The notes below the pieces were generated by a model. It was not told where the DNA came from. It saw only the letters and a list, made by a program, of their open reading frames with translations, and did no database searches. Source: Streptomyces sp. JB150 (lineage in GTDB: Bacteria > Actinomycetota > Actinomycetes > Streptomycetales > Streptomycetaceae). From it: a stretch of DNA of 64,000 nt. This document shows, one piece after another, positions 46,005-55,194 of this stretch. Each line of letters begins with the position of its first letter. The first letter of the stretch is position 1. The position numbers and the translations under genes were made by a program. The stretch lies in NCBI RefSeq assembly GCF_011193355.1, contig NZ_CP049780.1, positions 3,154,169-3,218,168 of the forward strand. The letters run 5' to 3'.

Positions 46005-47747
46005 GTGACCAGTACCGCGTCCTCCACGGACCTCCGGCAGGACCAGGCCGCCCCCGACCCGGGGCCGTCGTGGCAGCGGCGGCTGCGCCGTTTCGGCTAC
46101 CTCGCACCGCCGCGCGGGGACGTCCGGGACCGGCTCGTGCCGCCGTACGCCGAGCCGAGCCCGCGGCTGTGGGCGGCGCTCGGGGGCCCGTACGGGCTCG
46201 CGGCGTGGTGCGTGCGCTGGTCGGGGTGGATCGGCCCGCTGCTGGTGACGCTGTTCGCCGGGGTGCTGCGGTTCTGGAACCTGGGCAGCCCGAAGGCGGT
46301 GATATTCGACGAGACGTACTACGCCAAGGACGCCTGGGCGCTCGTCCACCGCGGCTTCGAGGTCAACTGGGACAAGGACGTCAACAAGCTGATCCTGGAG
46401 TCGGGCGGCCAGGTCCCGATCCCGTCGGACGCGGCGTACGTCGTGCACCCGCCGGTCGGCAAGTACGTCATCGGACTCGGTGAACTGATCTTCGGTTTCG
46501 ACCCGTTCGGCTGGCGGTTCATGACGGCGCTGCTCGGCACGCTGTCGGTGCTGATGCTGTGCCGGATCGGCCGCCGGCTGTTCCGCTCGACGTTCCTCGG
46601 CTGTCTCGCGGGCGCGCTGCTGGCGGTGGACGGGCTGCACTTCGTGATGAGCCGCACCGCGCTGCTCGACGGCGTGCTGATGTTCTTCGTGCTGGCCGCG
46701 TTCGGCTGCCTGGTCGTGGACCGGGACAAGGCGCGGCAGAGGCTGGCCGCCGCGCTCCCGGCGGACGCCGGCGGCCGGGTCCGGCCCGACGCGTACACGG
46801 CGGAGACGACCCGCCTCGGGTGGCGCCCCTGGCGGCTGCTGGCGGGCCTGATGCTGGGGCTGGCGATCGGCACGAAGTGGAACGGCCTGTACATCCTGGC
46901 CGCGTTCGGCCTGATGACGGTCCTGTGGGACGTGGCCTCGCGGCGGGTGGCGGGCGCGCGGCGCCCGTACGTGACGGTGCTCCGCCGCGACCTGGGCTGG
47001 GCGTTCCTGTCGACCGTGCCGGTCGCGGTCGTCACCTACGTCGCGAGCTGGACCGGCTGGATCCTCTCCCCGAGCGACGGCACCGGCGGCTACTACCGCG
47101 ACTGGGCGGCGAGCGACGGCAAGGACAGCGCCTGGTCCTGGCTGTTCCCGGACTGGTGGCGCGGCCTGTGGCACTACGAGAACCAGGTCTACGACTTCCA
47201 TGTGGGCCTGTCCTCGCCGCACACCTACGAGTCCAACCCGTGGAGCTGGATCGTCGGCGGGCGCCCGGTGTCGTACTTCTACGAGTCGCCCGCGCCCGGC
47301 ACGGACGGCTGCCCCGCCGACGCGGGCGAGAAGTGCGCGCGCGAGGTGCTGGCGCTGGGCACGCCGATGCTGTGGTGGGTGGCCTGCTTCGCGCTGCTGT
47401 ACGTGCTGTGGCGCTGGTTCTTCCGCCGTGACTGGCGCGCGGGCGCGATCGTGTGCGCCGTCGCGGCCGGCTATCTGCCGTGGTTCCTGTACCAGGAGCG
47501 CACGATCTTCTTCTTCTACGCCGTGGTGTTCGTGCCGTTCCTGTGCCTGGCGGTGGCGATGCTGATCGGCGCGCTGGTCGGCCCGCCGGGCTCCGGCGAC
47601 ACCCGCCGGGTCGCGGGCGCGACGGCCGCGGGCGTGCTGGTGCTGCTGATCGCCTGGAACTTCATCTACTTCTGGCCGATCTACACCGGCCAGGCGATCC
47701 CGATCGACGACTGGCGTTCACGTATGTGGCTGGACACCTGGGTCTGA
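46005..47747 (+). CDS. pmt: Protein O-mannosyltransferase (GT39)
   Basis: A 580-residue multi-pass glycosyltransferase that moves mannose from polyprenyl phosphate to Ser/Thr of exported proteins. The signature acidic loop is FDETYYAKDAWALVHRG near residue 100, followed by VVHPPVGKYVIGLGELIFGF and about ten hydrophobic segments. In S. coelicolor this enzyme glycosylates phage phiC31 receptor components and other envelope proteins. The GTG at 46005 begins the frame; context with two penicillin-binding proteins next to it suits an envelope role. Confidence 0.93.
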   Translation: MTSTASSTDLRQDQAAPDPGPSWQRRLRRFGYLAPPRGDVRDRLVPPYAEPSPRLWAALGGPYGLAAWCVRWSGWIGPLLVTLFAGVLRFWNLGSPKAVIFDETYYAKDAWALVHRGFEVNWDKDVNKLILESGGQVPIPSDAAYVVHPPVGKYVIGLGELIFGFDPFGWRFMTALLGTLSVLMLCRIGRRLFRSTFLGCLAGALLAVDGLHFVMSRTALLDGVLMFFVLAAFGCLVVDRDKARQRLAAALPADAGGRVRPDAYTAETTRLGWRPWRLLAGLMLGLAIGTKWNGLYILAAFGLMTVLWDVASRRVAGARRPYVTVLRRDLGWAFLSTVPVAVVTYVASWTGWILSPSDGTGGYYRDWAASDGKDSAWSWLFPDWWRGLWHYENQVYDFHVGLSSPHTYESNPWSWIVGGRPVSYFYESPAPGTDGCPADAGEKCAREVLALGTPMLWWVACFALLYVLWRWFFRRDWRAGAIVCAVAAGYLPWFLYQERTIFFFYAVVFVPFLCLAVAMLIGALVGPPGSGDTRRVAGATAAGVLVLLIAWNFIYFWPIYTGQAIPIDDWRSRMWLDTWV

Positions 47748-47872
47748 CCGGCCTGGGTGGTTCCACACCGCACCGCCCGATAGATGCACCTCACAATAAG
47801 GAAAACATCCGCCCCCGATGTCACACCCCGCGCCTACAGTGCGAAGGACGACAACGGGGAGGGGACTGCGCC

Positions 47873-49498
47873 ATGCGCAAGGGGGTCACGGGCGCCATCG
47901 TCGGCTCGGTGTTCGCCGTGATGGTGGGCGGCGCCGGGTACGGGGCGTTCAACATCGTGTCCGCGCTGAGCGGCGACGGGGGCAGATCGGGCGGCACGGA
48001 CACCGTGAAGACGGGGCCGCCGAGCGGTGACGAGGTGGCGGAGACCACGCGGAAGTTCTTCGCCGCGTGGGAGAAGGGACGGGGGCCGGCCGCGGCGTCG
48101 TACACCAACAACGCGGAGGCGGCCGGGCCGCTGCTGACGGCCTTCGGCGAGGACGCGCACCTGACGGACGTGAGGATCACGCCGGGCGCCGCCAGGGGCG
48201 CCACGGTGCCGTTCTCGGTGAAGGCGACGGTGTCCTACGACGGCAAGAGCAAGCCGCTGGCGTACGAGAGCCGGCTCACCGTGGTCCGCGGGGTCACCAC
48301 CGGGCGGGCGCTGGTCGACTGGGAGCCGTCGGTCGTCCACCCGGCGCTGAAGGACGGCGACACCCTCGTCACCCAGGAGGCGGCGAGCCCGCCCATCGAG
48401 GCGGTCGACCGCAACGGCGCGGTGCTGAGCGAGGAGAAGTACCCCTCGCTCGGCCCGATCCTCGACGAGCTGCGCAAGCGGTACGGCGACAAGGCCGGCG
48501 GCAGCCCGGGCGTCGAGCTGGTCGTGCGGCACGCGGAGGAGACCGGCGCGGCCGACACCTCGCTGCTGACCCTCGCCGAGGGCAAGCCGGGGAAGCTGCG
48601 CACGACGCTCAGCGCGACCGCGCAGGCGGCGGCGGAGAAGGCCGTGAAGCAGTACGCCGAGTCGTCGGTGGTCGCGGTCAAGCCGAGCACCGGCGAGGTG
48701 CTGGCGGTCGCCAACAACCGTGCGGACGGCTGGAACGCCGCGTTCCTGGGGCAGGTGGCGCCCGGGTCGACGATGAAGATCGTCAGTGCGGCGACTCTGA
48801 TCGACAACGGGCTGACGAACATGAACGGGCCGGCGCCCTGCCCCGCTACGGCGATGTGGGAGAGCCAGACCTTCGGCAACCTGCCCGGCCTGGAGCCCAA
48901 CCTGAACGCCGACCTCTCGGAGAGCTTCGCCCGCTCCTGCAACACCGCCTTCATCAAGTTCGCGGACTCCCTCGACGTCGACTCCCTGACCCGCGAGGCC
49001 GACGAGCGCTTCGGTCTCGGCCGGGACGACTGGCAGGTGGGCGTGCCCTCCTTCGACGGCTCGGTACCCGCCTCCGGCGGCCCGGACCATGCGGCCAGCC
49101 TCATAGGCCAGGGCCAGGTCCAGATGAGCCCGCTGAACATGGCGTCGGTGATCGCCACCGCCAAGACGGGCACCTTCCGCCAGCCGGTGATCGTGCCGCA
49201 GAGCCTGGACGGCCGGGAGCTGGCCACCGCGCGCGGGCTGTCGCCGAGTACGGCCGAGCAGCTGCGGGCCATGATGAACCGCACCGCCACCAGCGGCACC
49301 GCCGCCCAGGTGATGGCCGGGCTGCCCGGCAGCATCGGCGCGAAGACCGGCTCCGCCGAGGTCGACGGGGCCAAGGCCAACAGCTGGTTCACCGGGTACC
49401 GCGACGACGTCGCTGCGGCGGCCATGGTCCAGCAGGGCGGCCGGGGCGGCGACGCGGCGGGGCCGATCGTGGCGTCGGTGCTCCGCGCGGGCGGCTGA
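47873..49498 (+). CDS. Penicillin-binding protein, class B type transpeptidase (first copy)
   Basis: A 541-residue membrane-anchored transpeptidase. An N-terminal anchor (VTGAIVGSVFAVMVGGAGYG) precedes an NTF2-like MecA_N domain (about 50-165). Catalytic motifs: PGSTMK (SxxK) near residue 305, SCN (SxN) near 361 and KTGSAE (KTG) near 495. The ATG at 47873 follows GGGGAGG. A paralogue lies 175 nt downstream. The pair matches the two tandem PBP genes before ssgE in S. coelicolor; a role in sporulation-linked wall synthesis is inference. Confidence 0.9.
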   Translation: MRKGVTGAIVGSVFAVMVGGAGYGAFNIVSALSGDGGRSGGTDTVKTGPPSGDEVAETTRKFFAAWEKGRGPAAASYTNNAEAAGPLLTAFGEDAHLTDVRITPGAARGATVPFSVKATVSYDGKSKPLAYESRLTVVRGVTTGRALVDWEPSVVHPALKDGDTLVTQEAASPPIEAVDRNGAVLSEEKYPSLGPILDELRKRYGDKAGGSPGVELVVRHAEETGAADTSLLTLAEGKPGKLRTTLSATAQAAAEKAVKQYAESSVVAVKPSTGEVLAVANNRADGWNAAFLGQVAPGSTMKIVSAATLIDNGLTNMNGPAPCPATAMWESQTFGNLPGLEPNLNADLSESFARSCNTAFIKFADSLDVDSLTREADERFGLGRDDWQVGVPSFDGSVPASGGPDHAASLIGQGQVQMSPLNMASVIATAKTGTFRQPVIVPQSLDGRELATARGLSPSTAEQLRAMMNRTATSGTAAQVMAGLPGSIGAKTGSAEVDGAKANSWFTGYRDDVAAAAMVQQGGRGGDAAGPIVASVLRAGG

Positions 49499-49673
49499 CC
49501 CACCCGGCTGCGGGACAGCCCTGACTGCTGGGGGGTGGCTGATCTCACGCCCGCGGCAGGGGACTCTAGGGTGGTGCCGTCGTTGCAGACGGTGAAGGCT
49601 GTGGGGCCGTAGAGGCCGGGAAACACACCGGCACTCCGGAGTGCCCGGGGATGTCGCGGAGGATCGGGAAGAA

Positions 49674-51353
49674 GTGGGCAACAGAAGGCGCGTCGCCGAG
49701 CGACGGAACACGAGACCCGCGGTCGTCGGCGGGGTGATCGCCGCGGTCGTCGGCGGCGCCGGACTCGCCGCGTACGCGCTGCTGGGCGGCGGGGCCGCGG
49801 CCGAGAACGGTACGGCGAACTCGGTCGCCGGACAGCCGCGGACGAAGAGCGTCAAGACCGGGCCGCTGTCGGCCGCCGAGGTCACCACCACGGCCCGGCG
49901 CTTCCTCACCGCCTGGCAGCAGGGCCAGGTCCGGCAGGCCGCCGCCGCGACCGACGACAGCGCGGCGGCCACCGCCCTGCTCACCGGCTACACCAAGACC
50001 GCCCGCGTCGAGGGCGTCACCCTCACCCCCGGCCCCCGGACCGGCGACAAGGTGCCGTTCACCGTGCGGGGCACGGTCACCCACAAGGGCGTCGCCAAGC
50101 CGCTGTCGTACGAGAGCGCGCTGACCGTGGTGCGCCGCGCCGGGGACGGGGAGCCGCGGGTCGCCTGGTCGCCGGCCGTCGTCCACCCCGATCTGCGCGA
50201 GGGCGACACGCTGGTCACCGGCGAGGCCGGCACCCCGCCGGTCAGGGCGCTGGACCGGGACGGCGGCGAGCTGACCACGAAGAAGTACCCCTCGCTGGAG
50301 CCGGTCCTCGACGGGCTGCGGGAGAAGTACGGCAAGAAGGCGGGCGGCACGGCGGGCGTCGAGCTGCGGGTGGTCCGCGGCAAGGAGTCCAAGGCGCGGA
50401 AGCTGTCCGACAAGACGCTGCTGGAGCTGAGCGAGGGCACGCCGGGCACGGTGCGCACGACGCTCAGCCCGCGGCTGCAGGCCGCAGCCGAGCGGCAGGT
50501 CGCCGCCCGGGCGCGCGCCTCGGTCGTCGTGCTGAAGCCGTCGACCGGCGAGATCCTGGCGGTGGCGAACTCCTCGCGCGGCTTCAACACCGCCTTCCAG
50601 GGGTCGCTGGCGCCCGGCTCCACGATGAAGGTCGTCACCGCGTCCCTGCTCATCGAGAAGGGCCTGGCCTCGGCCGACAAGGCGCATCCGTGCCCGAAGT
50701 ACTTCACGTACGGCGGCTGGAAGTTCCAGAACGACGACAAGTTCCAGATCAAGGGCGGCACCTTCAAGGCGAGCTTCGCGCGCTCCTGCAACACGGCCTT
50801 CATCAGCCAGGCGCCCAAGCTGAAGGACGACGACCTGACCCGGCAGGCCCAGCAGGTGTTCGGTCTGTCGCTGAACAACTGGGCCGTGGGCGTGCCCACC
50901 TTCGACGGTTCGGTGCCGGTGCAGTCGCAGGCCCAGATGGGGGCGTCCCTGATCGGGCAGGGCGGGGTGCGGATGAACCCGCTGAACATGGCGTCGGTGT
51001 CGGCCACCGTGAAGTCGGGCGTGTTCCGCCAGCCGTATCTGGTCGCGCCGTCGGTGGACGGCCGCACCCTGGCCACGGCCCGGCGCACGCTGTCCGCCTC
51101 GACGCTGGCCCAGCTGCGGGACCTGATGTCCTACACGGCGGCCTACGGGACGGCGGCGGAGGCGATGGCCGGGGTGAGTGGTGACGTCGGCGCGAAGACC
51201 GGCTCCGCGGAGGTCGACGGCCAGAAGAAGCCCAACGGCTGGTTCACGGCGTACCGGGGCGACCTCGCGGCCGCGGGTGTCGTCCAGGCGGCCGGGCACG
51301 GCGGCGAGACGGCGGGGCCGATCGTGGCCGCGCTGCTGAAGCTCGGCGGCTGA
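49674..51353 (+). CDS. Penicillin-binding protein, class B type transpeptidase (second copy)
   Basis: A 559-residue paralogue with the same order: anchor (AVVGGVIAAVVGGAGLAAYA), MecA_N-like domain, then PGSTMK, SCN and KTGSAE motifs. The domain between them (GGELTTKKYPSLEPVLDGLR) parallels the first copy. The GTG at 49674 was chosen over 49641 because GGAGGAT/GGGAAGAA precede it. Tandem duplication is evident. It is convergent with ssgE. Confidence 0.9.
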   Translation: MGNRRRVAERRNTRPAVVGGVIAAVVGGAGLAAYALLGGGAAAENGTANSVAGQPRTKSVKTGPLSAAEVTTTARRFLTAWQQGQVRQAAAATDDSAAATALLTGYTKTARVEGVTLTPGPRTGDKVPFTVRGTVTHKGVAKPLSYESALTVVRRAGDGEPRVAWSPAVVHPDLREGDTLVTGEAGTPPVRALDRDGGELTTKKYPSLEPVLDGLREKYGKKAGGTAGVELRVVRGKESKARKLSDKTLLELSEGTPGTVRTTLSPRLQAAAERQVAARARASVVVLKPSTGEILAVANSSRGFNTAFQGSLAPGSTMKVVTASLLIEKGLASADKAHPCPKYFTYGGWKFQNDDKFQIKGGTFKASFARSCNTAFISQAPKLKDDDLTRQAQQVFGLSLNNWAVGVPTFDGSVPVQSQAQMGASLIGQGGVRMNPLNMASVSATVKSGVFRQPYLVAPSVDGRTLATARRTLSASTLAQLRDLMSYTAAYGTAAEAMAGVSGDVGAKTGSAEVDGQKKPNGWFTAYRGDLAAAGVVQAAGHGGETAGPIVAALLKLGG

Positions 51354-51362
51354 TCACCCCGC

Positions 51363-51412
51363 GCGCTGCCGCGGCTCGGCGGCCCCCGTGGCGCTGCCGC
51401 GGATCGGCGGCC
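51363..51412. repeat. 22-bp direct repeat downstream of the PBP genes
   Basis: Two copies, at 51363-51384 and 51391-51412, differ at one base and are 28 nt apart. They lie in the short convergent gap between the PBP gene and ssgE. Confidence 0.7.
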
Positions 51413-51424
51413 GAGGCGGGCCGG

Positions 51425-51799
51425 TCAGCCGGCGGTGGAGACGGGGACGGTCGTGTAGGTGCGGCGCAGGAAGCGCATGAGCGCCTTGGTGTCGAACTGG
51501 ACCACCGAGACGCCGTGCCGGTCGTGGAACTCGACCACGGCCTGCACGCGTCCGCACGGCCACACCCGCACACTGCCGGAGCCGGCCGGGGCCTCGGCCG
51601 GGGCGCGCAGCCCCCGTTCGAGAACCGCGCGGTCGAACGTCCACTCGTGGTCGCCGCCGGGGAGGTCCACCCGTACCGCGCCGGGGTCCCTGTCGGGGTC
51701 GTACCGGAGGATGACCGGAACCGTTCGCTGTTCGTCCTCCACCCGGTCGGCGGTGTCGGTGACGATGTGGGCCCGGGCGTGCTGCTCGACTACAGGCAT
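51425..51799 (-). CDS. ssgE: SsgA-like protein, probable SsgE
   Basis: A 124-residue SALP. The family core is visible: VPVILRYDPDRDPGAVRVDL, HEWTFDRAVLERGL, GSVRVWPCG and FDTKALMRFLRRTYTTVP. SALPs guide septum and cell-wall events in sporulating actinomycetes; SsgE has been linked to spore-wall autolysis. The name rests on recalled synteny (pmt, two PBPs, then ssgE) as well as the family. The ATG at 51799 has AAGGGG upstream. SALPs act with peptidoglycan enzymes, so the PBP neighbourhood is fitting. Confidence 0.82.
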   Translation of the reverse strand: MPVVEQHARAHIVTDTADRVEDEQRTVPVILRYDPDRDPGAVRVDLPGGDHEWTFDRAVLERGLRAPAEAPAGSGSVRVWPCGRVQAVVEFHDRHGVSVVQFDTKALMRFLRRTYTTVPVSTAG

Positions 51800-51911
51800 A
51801 GAAGGACCCCTTACCCAGCGTGATCAATGCGGAAACCGTGTGTCCGCTCATTCCTCTTTGTCCTATGTTCCGCGATTCATGCCCTCACGGCGACCAGAGA
51901 CCGCCTCGCTC

Positions 51912-51928
51912 TTGCAAAGCGTTCGCAT
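51912..51928. promoter_or_regulatory. Candidate Nur box at the ECF transporter promoter
   Basis: TTGCAA-AGCGT-TCGCAT resembles the Streptomyces Nur box (tTGCaa-N5-ttGCAA) with two mismatches in the second half. It overlaps a plausible -35; the -10 CACTAT (51934-51939) follows, and initiation about 10 nt later would coincide with the GTG at 51949, giving a leaderless mRNA. Nur is a nickel-sensing Fur-family repressor. Confidence 0.55.
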
Positions 51929-51948
51929 CAGGCCACTATCATCGAACG

Positions 51949-53007
51949 GTGCATGTACCTGACGGATTCATCAACGCCCCCACCTCCGTGGCCACCGGAG
52001 TCGTCGCCGCGGGTGCCGTCGCCGTGAGCCTGCGCGGCGCGCGCCGCGAACTCGACGAGCGCACCGCGCCGCTGGCCGGCCTGGTGGCGGCGTTCGTCTT
52101 CGCCGTCCAGATGCTCAACTTCCCGGTCGCCGCGGGCACCAGCGGGCACCTCCTCGGCGGGGCGCTCGCCGCGATACTCGTCGGCCCCTACACCGGCGTC
52201 CTGTGCATAGCCGTCGTCCTGCTCATGCAGGGCATCCTCTTCGCGGACGGCGGTCTCACCGCGCTCGGCGTCAACATCACCGACATGGCCGTGGTCACGG
52301 TGATCGTCGCCTACGCGCTCTTCCGCGGCCTGGTCAAGGTGCTGCCGCGCACCCGCCGCTCCGTCACCGCCGCCTCCTTCGCCGCCGCGCTGATCTCGGT
52401 GCCGGCCGCCGCGCTGGCCTTCACGTTCTTCTACTGGATCGGCGGCACCACCGACGTCGCCATCGGCAAGGTCGCCGGCGCCATGGTCGGCGTGCACGTG
52501 CTGATCGGCATCGGCGAGGCCGCGATCACCGCGCTGACCGTCGGCGCCGTGATCGCCGTACGCCCCGACCTGGTGTACGGCGCGCGCGGTCTGCGGGTCC
52601 CGCTGAAGCTGCGGGTGGGCGGCGAACTCGTCGACGCGCCCGCCCCCGAGGCCGCCCCGGCCGCGGCCCGCGCCTCGCACCGCGCGGTGTGGATCGGCGG
52701 GCTCGTCGCCTCCCTGGTCCTCGCCGGATTCGTCAGCTTCTACGCCTCCGCCGATCCCGACGGCCTGGAGAAGGTCGCCGCCGACCACGGCATCGACGAG
52801 AAGGCGGAGGAGCACGCCGTCGCCGGCTCCCCGCTCGCCGACTACGGGGTCAAGGACGTCGACGACGCCCGGATCTCCGGCGGCCTCGCCGGCGTGATCG
52901 GCGTCGGCGTGACCGTCGTCGCGGGCACCGCGGTGTTCTGGGCGGTGCGCCGCCGCCGCGCCGCGGACACCTCGCCGTCGTCGACCACCACCCCCGAGAG
53001 CGTCTGA
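51949..53007 (+). CDS. ECF nickel/cobalt transporter substrate-binding MN fusion (CbiM/NikM-CbiN-like)
   Basis: A 352-residue membrane protein. It begins (M)HVPDGFINAP, the hallmark CbiM/NikM N-terminus whose first residues bind the metal. About six hydrophobic helices fill residues 1-215. A C-terminal CbiN/NikN-like part follows with two helices (ASLVLAGFVSFYASA and the GVTVVAGTAVFW region), so M and N are fused. The GTG at 51949 must be the true start because the HVPDGF motif has to be N-terminal. It heads an operon with EcfT and ATPase genes. Ni versus Co is uncertain; the candidate Nur box favours nickel. Confidence 0.9.
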   Translation: MHVPDGFINAPTSVATGVVAAGAVAVSLRGARRELDERTAPLAGLVAAFVFAVQMLNFPVAAGTSGHLLGGALAAILVGPYTGVLCIAVVLLMQGILFADGGLTALGVNITDMAVVTVIVAYALFRGLVKVLPRTRRSVTAASFAAALISVPAAALAFTFFYWIGGTTDVAIGKVAGAMVGVHVLIGIGEAAITALTVGAVIAVRPDLVYGARGLRVPLKLRVGGELVDAPAPEAAPAAARASHRAVWIGGLVASLVLAGFVSFYASADPDGLEKVAADHGIDEKAEEHAVAGSPLADYGVKDVDDARISGGLAGVIGVGVTVVAGTAVFWAVRRRRAADTSPSSTTTPESV

Positions 53008-53011
53008 CGCC

Positions 53012-53773
53012 ATGGGTGCGGGGCACGCGCACCGGCTGTACCGGCGGGGCGACTCGCCGGTGCACGCGTTGCCGCCGCACACCAAGCTCGCCGCCGTCTT
53101 CGCCTTCGTCCTGGTCGTGGTCTCGACCCCGCGGGAGGCCATGTGGGCGTTCGGCCTGTACGCGCTGCTGCTCGCCGCCGTCGCCCGCATCGCGCGCGTG
53201 CCCGCCGGGTTCCTGCTGAGGCGGCTGCTGATCGAGGTGCCGTTCGTCGCGTTCGCGGTGCTCATGCCGTTCGTGGCGGAGGGCGAGCGGGTCGAGGTGC
53301 TGGGGATGTCCCTCAGCGTGAGCGGGCTGTGGGGCGCCTGGAACGTGCTCGCCAAGGGCACCCTCGGCGTCGCCGCCTCCGTCCTGCTGGCCGCCACCAC
53401 CGAGCTGCGGGAGCTGCTGCTGGGGCTCCAGCGGCTGAGGCTGCCGCCGCTGCTGGTGCAGATCGCCTCCTTCATGATCCGTTACGGCGACCTGATCACC
53501 GACGAGATGCGCCGCATGCGGATCGCCCGCGAGTCGCGCGGCTTCGAGGCGCGCGGCGTACGGCACTGGGGCGTGCTCGCGAAGTCGGCGGGCGCCCTGT
53601 TCATCCGCTCCTACGAGCGCGGGGAGCGCGTGCACCTGGCCATGGTCAGCCGGGGCTACGCCGGAGCCATGCCCGTCATCGACGAGGTGACCGCGTCCCG
53701 CGCGCAGTGGTCGTACGCCCTCGCCCTGCCCGCCACCGCGCTCGTGGTCTGTCTGCTGGGATGGATGCTGTGA
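53012..53773 (+). CDS. ECF transporter transmembrane protein (CbiQ/NikQ, EcfT family)
   Basis: A 253-residue EcfT protein coupling the binding subunit to the ATPase. It begins with RLYRRGDSPVHALPPHTKLA and has about five helices. The two Ala-Arg-Gly type coupling motifs appear as ARESRGFEARG near residue 175 and VSRGYAG near 212. The ATG at 53012 lies 4 nt after the MN stop. It overlaps the ATPase gene. Confidence 0.92.
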   Translation: MGAGHAHRLYRRGDSPVHALPPHTKLAAVFAFVLVVVSTPREAMWAFGLYALLLAAVARIARVPAGFLLRRLLIEVPFVAFAVLMPFVAEGERVEVLGMSLSVSGLWGAWNVLAKGTLGVAASVLLAATTELRELLLGLQRLRLPPLLVQIASFMIRYGDLITDEMRRMRIARESRGFEARGVRHWGVLAKSAGALFIRSYERGERVHLAMVSRGYAGAMPVIDEVTASRAQWSYALALPATALVVCLLGWML

Positions 53774-54546
53774 CAGCTTCTGTGGCCTCTTCGCCTGCTC
53801 CGCCGTCCCTGGAGGTCTCCGGCCTCGCCTTCGCCTACCCCGACGGGCACCAGGCCCTGTTCGGCGTGGACTTCACGATCGCGCGCGGCGAGCGGGTGGC
53901 GCTGCTCGGGCCGAACGGCGCGGGCAAGACGACCCTCGTGCTGCACCTCAACGGCATCCTGACCGGCGGCACCGGCACGGTGCGGGTCGCCGGGCTGCCG
54001 GTGGACAAGCGGAACATGGCCCGGATCCGGCGCAAGGTCGGCATCGTCTTCCAGGACCCCGACGACCAGCTGTTCATGCCGACCGTGCGGGAGGACGTGG
54101 CGTTCGGGCCGGCGGCGGCCGGGCTGAAGGGCGCCGAGCTGGAGGCGCGGGTCGACCGCGCGCTGGAGCGGGTCGGCATGGCGGCGTTCAAGGACCGCCC
54201 GCCGCACCACCTCTCCTTCGGGCAGCGGCGCCGGGTCGCCGTCGCGACGGTGCTCGCGATGGAGCCGGAGATCCTGGTCCTGGACGAGCCGTCGTCCAAC
54301 CTGGACCCCGCCTCCCGCCGCGAACTGGCCGACATCCTGCGCTCGCTGGACGTGACCGTGCTGATGGTCACCCACGACCTGCCGTACGCCCTGGAGCTGT
54401 GCCCGCGCTCGCTGATCCTCAGTGAGGGCGTCATCGCGGCCGACGGGCCGACCGGGACGCTGCTGTCCGACGAGGTCCTGATGCGCTCCCACCGTCTGGA
54501 GCTGCCGTTCGGCTTCGATCCGCGGTCCGTGACAATGGGCGCGTGA
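53770..54546 (+). CDS. ECF transporter ATP-binding protein (CbiO/NikO)
   Basis: A 258-residue ATPase. Walker A GPNGAGKTT, Q-loop VFQDPDDQLF, signature LSFGQRRRVA and Walker B ILVLDEPSSNLDP are all present, followed by MVTHDLPYAL. The signature has SFG rather than SGG, as in several CbiO proteins. The GTG at 53770 overlaps the CbiQ stop (GTGA); an ATG at 53761 is an alternative start. It drives metal uptake with the MN and Q subunits and overlaps ohrR at its own stop. Confidence 0.93.
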   Translation: MTASVASSPAPPSLEVSGLAFAYPDGHQALFGVDFTIARGERVALLGPNGAGKTTLVLHLNGILTGGTGTVRVAGLPVDKRNMARIRRKVGIVFQDPDDQLFMPTVREDVAFGPAAAGLKGAELEARVDRALERVGMAAFKDRPPHHLSFGQRRRVAVATVLAMEPEILVLDEPSSNLDPASRRELADILRSLDVTVLMVTHDLPYALELCPRSLILSEGVIAADGPTGTLLSDEVLMRSHRLELPFGFDPRSVTMGA

Positions 54547-55022
54547 CGGGCCGAGACGACGAGGGAGTCGAGCAGGCCGGGCGGCCGCCGCTCCTCGACC
54601 AGCAGCTGTGCTTCGCGCTGTACGCCGCCCAGCGCGCGGTGACCGCCGCGTACCGCCCGCTCCTGGACGAGCTGGGCCTGACCTACCCGCAGTACCTCGT
54701 GCTGCTGGTGCTGTGGGAGCGCGGCGAGACCACGGTGAAGGAGCTGGCGGGCGCGCTGCGCCTGGACTACGGCACCGTCTCGCCGCTGCTCAAGCGGCTG
54801 GAAAGCGCCGGTCTCGTACGCCGGGAGCGCGCGGCGCACGACGAGCGCTCGGTCCTCGTGGTGTGCACGGGGCGCGCGGAGGATCTGCGGGAGCGCGCGG
54901 CACGGCTGCCCGCCGCCCTGCTCACGGCGACGGGCCTCGATCCGGCGGACGTGGTGCGGATGCGCGAGGAGCTGTGGCGGCTCGCCCACCGCGCTGAGGA
55001 GGCGGCGGCCCGCGCCCGCTGA
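54543..55022 (+). CDS. ohrR: MarR-family organic peroxide sensor OhrR
   Basis: A 159-residue winged-helix protein. The reactive Cys lies in LDQQLCFALYAAQRAVTAAY near residue 24, which oxidises on organic peroxide and releases DNA. The HTH is TVKELAGALRLDYGTVSPLL and the wing DERSVLVVCTGRAED. The GTG at 54543 overlaps the nickel/cobalt ATPase stop, so it is coupled to the transporter operon. The ohr target gene follows. Confidence 0.9.
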   Translation: MTGRDDEGVEQAGRPPLLDQQLCFALYAAQRAVTAAYRPLLDELGLTYPQYLVLLVLWERGETTVKELAGALRLDYGTVSPLLKRLESAGLVRRERAAHDERSVLVVCTGRAEDLRERAARLPAALLTATGLDPADVVRMREELWRLAHRAEEAAARAR

Positions 55023-55194
55023 GCCGGCCACCTCCCGTACGGGACGTCTCCGCGCGGAGCGCCTCCCGTACGGCCACCCCCGTCAGCGGCGGAGTGTTAC
55101 CCGCGGTCGCTCCCCCTCGCCGCGTCCGCCGTACCTACTCGCCGGTACCTTGTGCACGATGCATCCGCTGTTCCGCCCTGGGGGAGGTCCCGCC

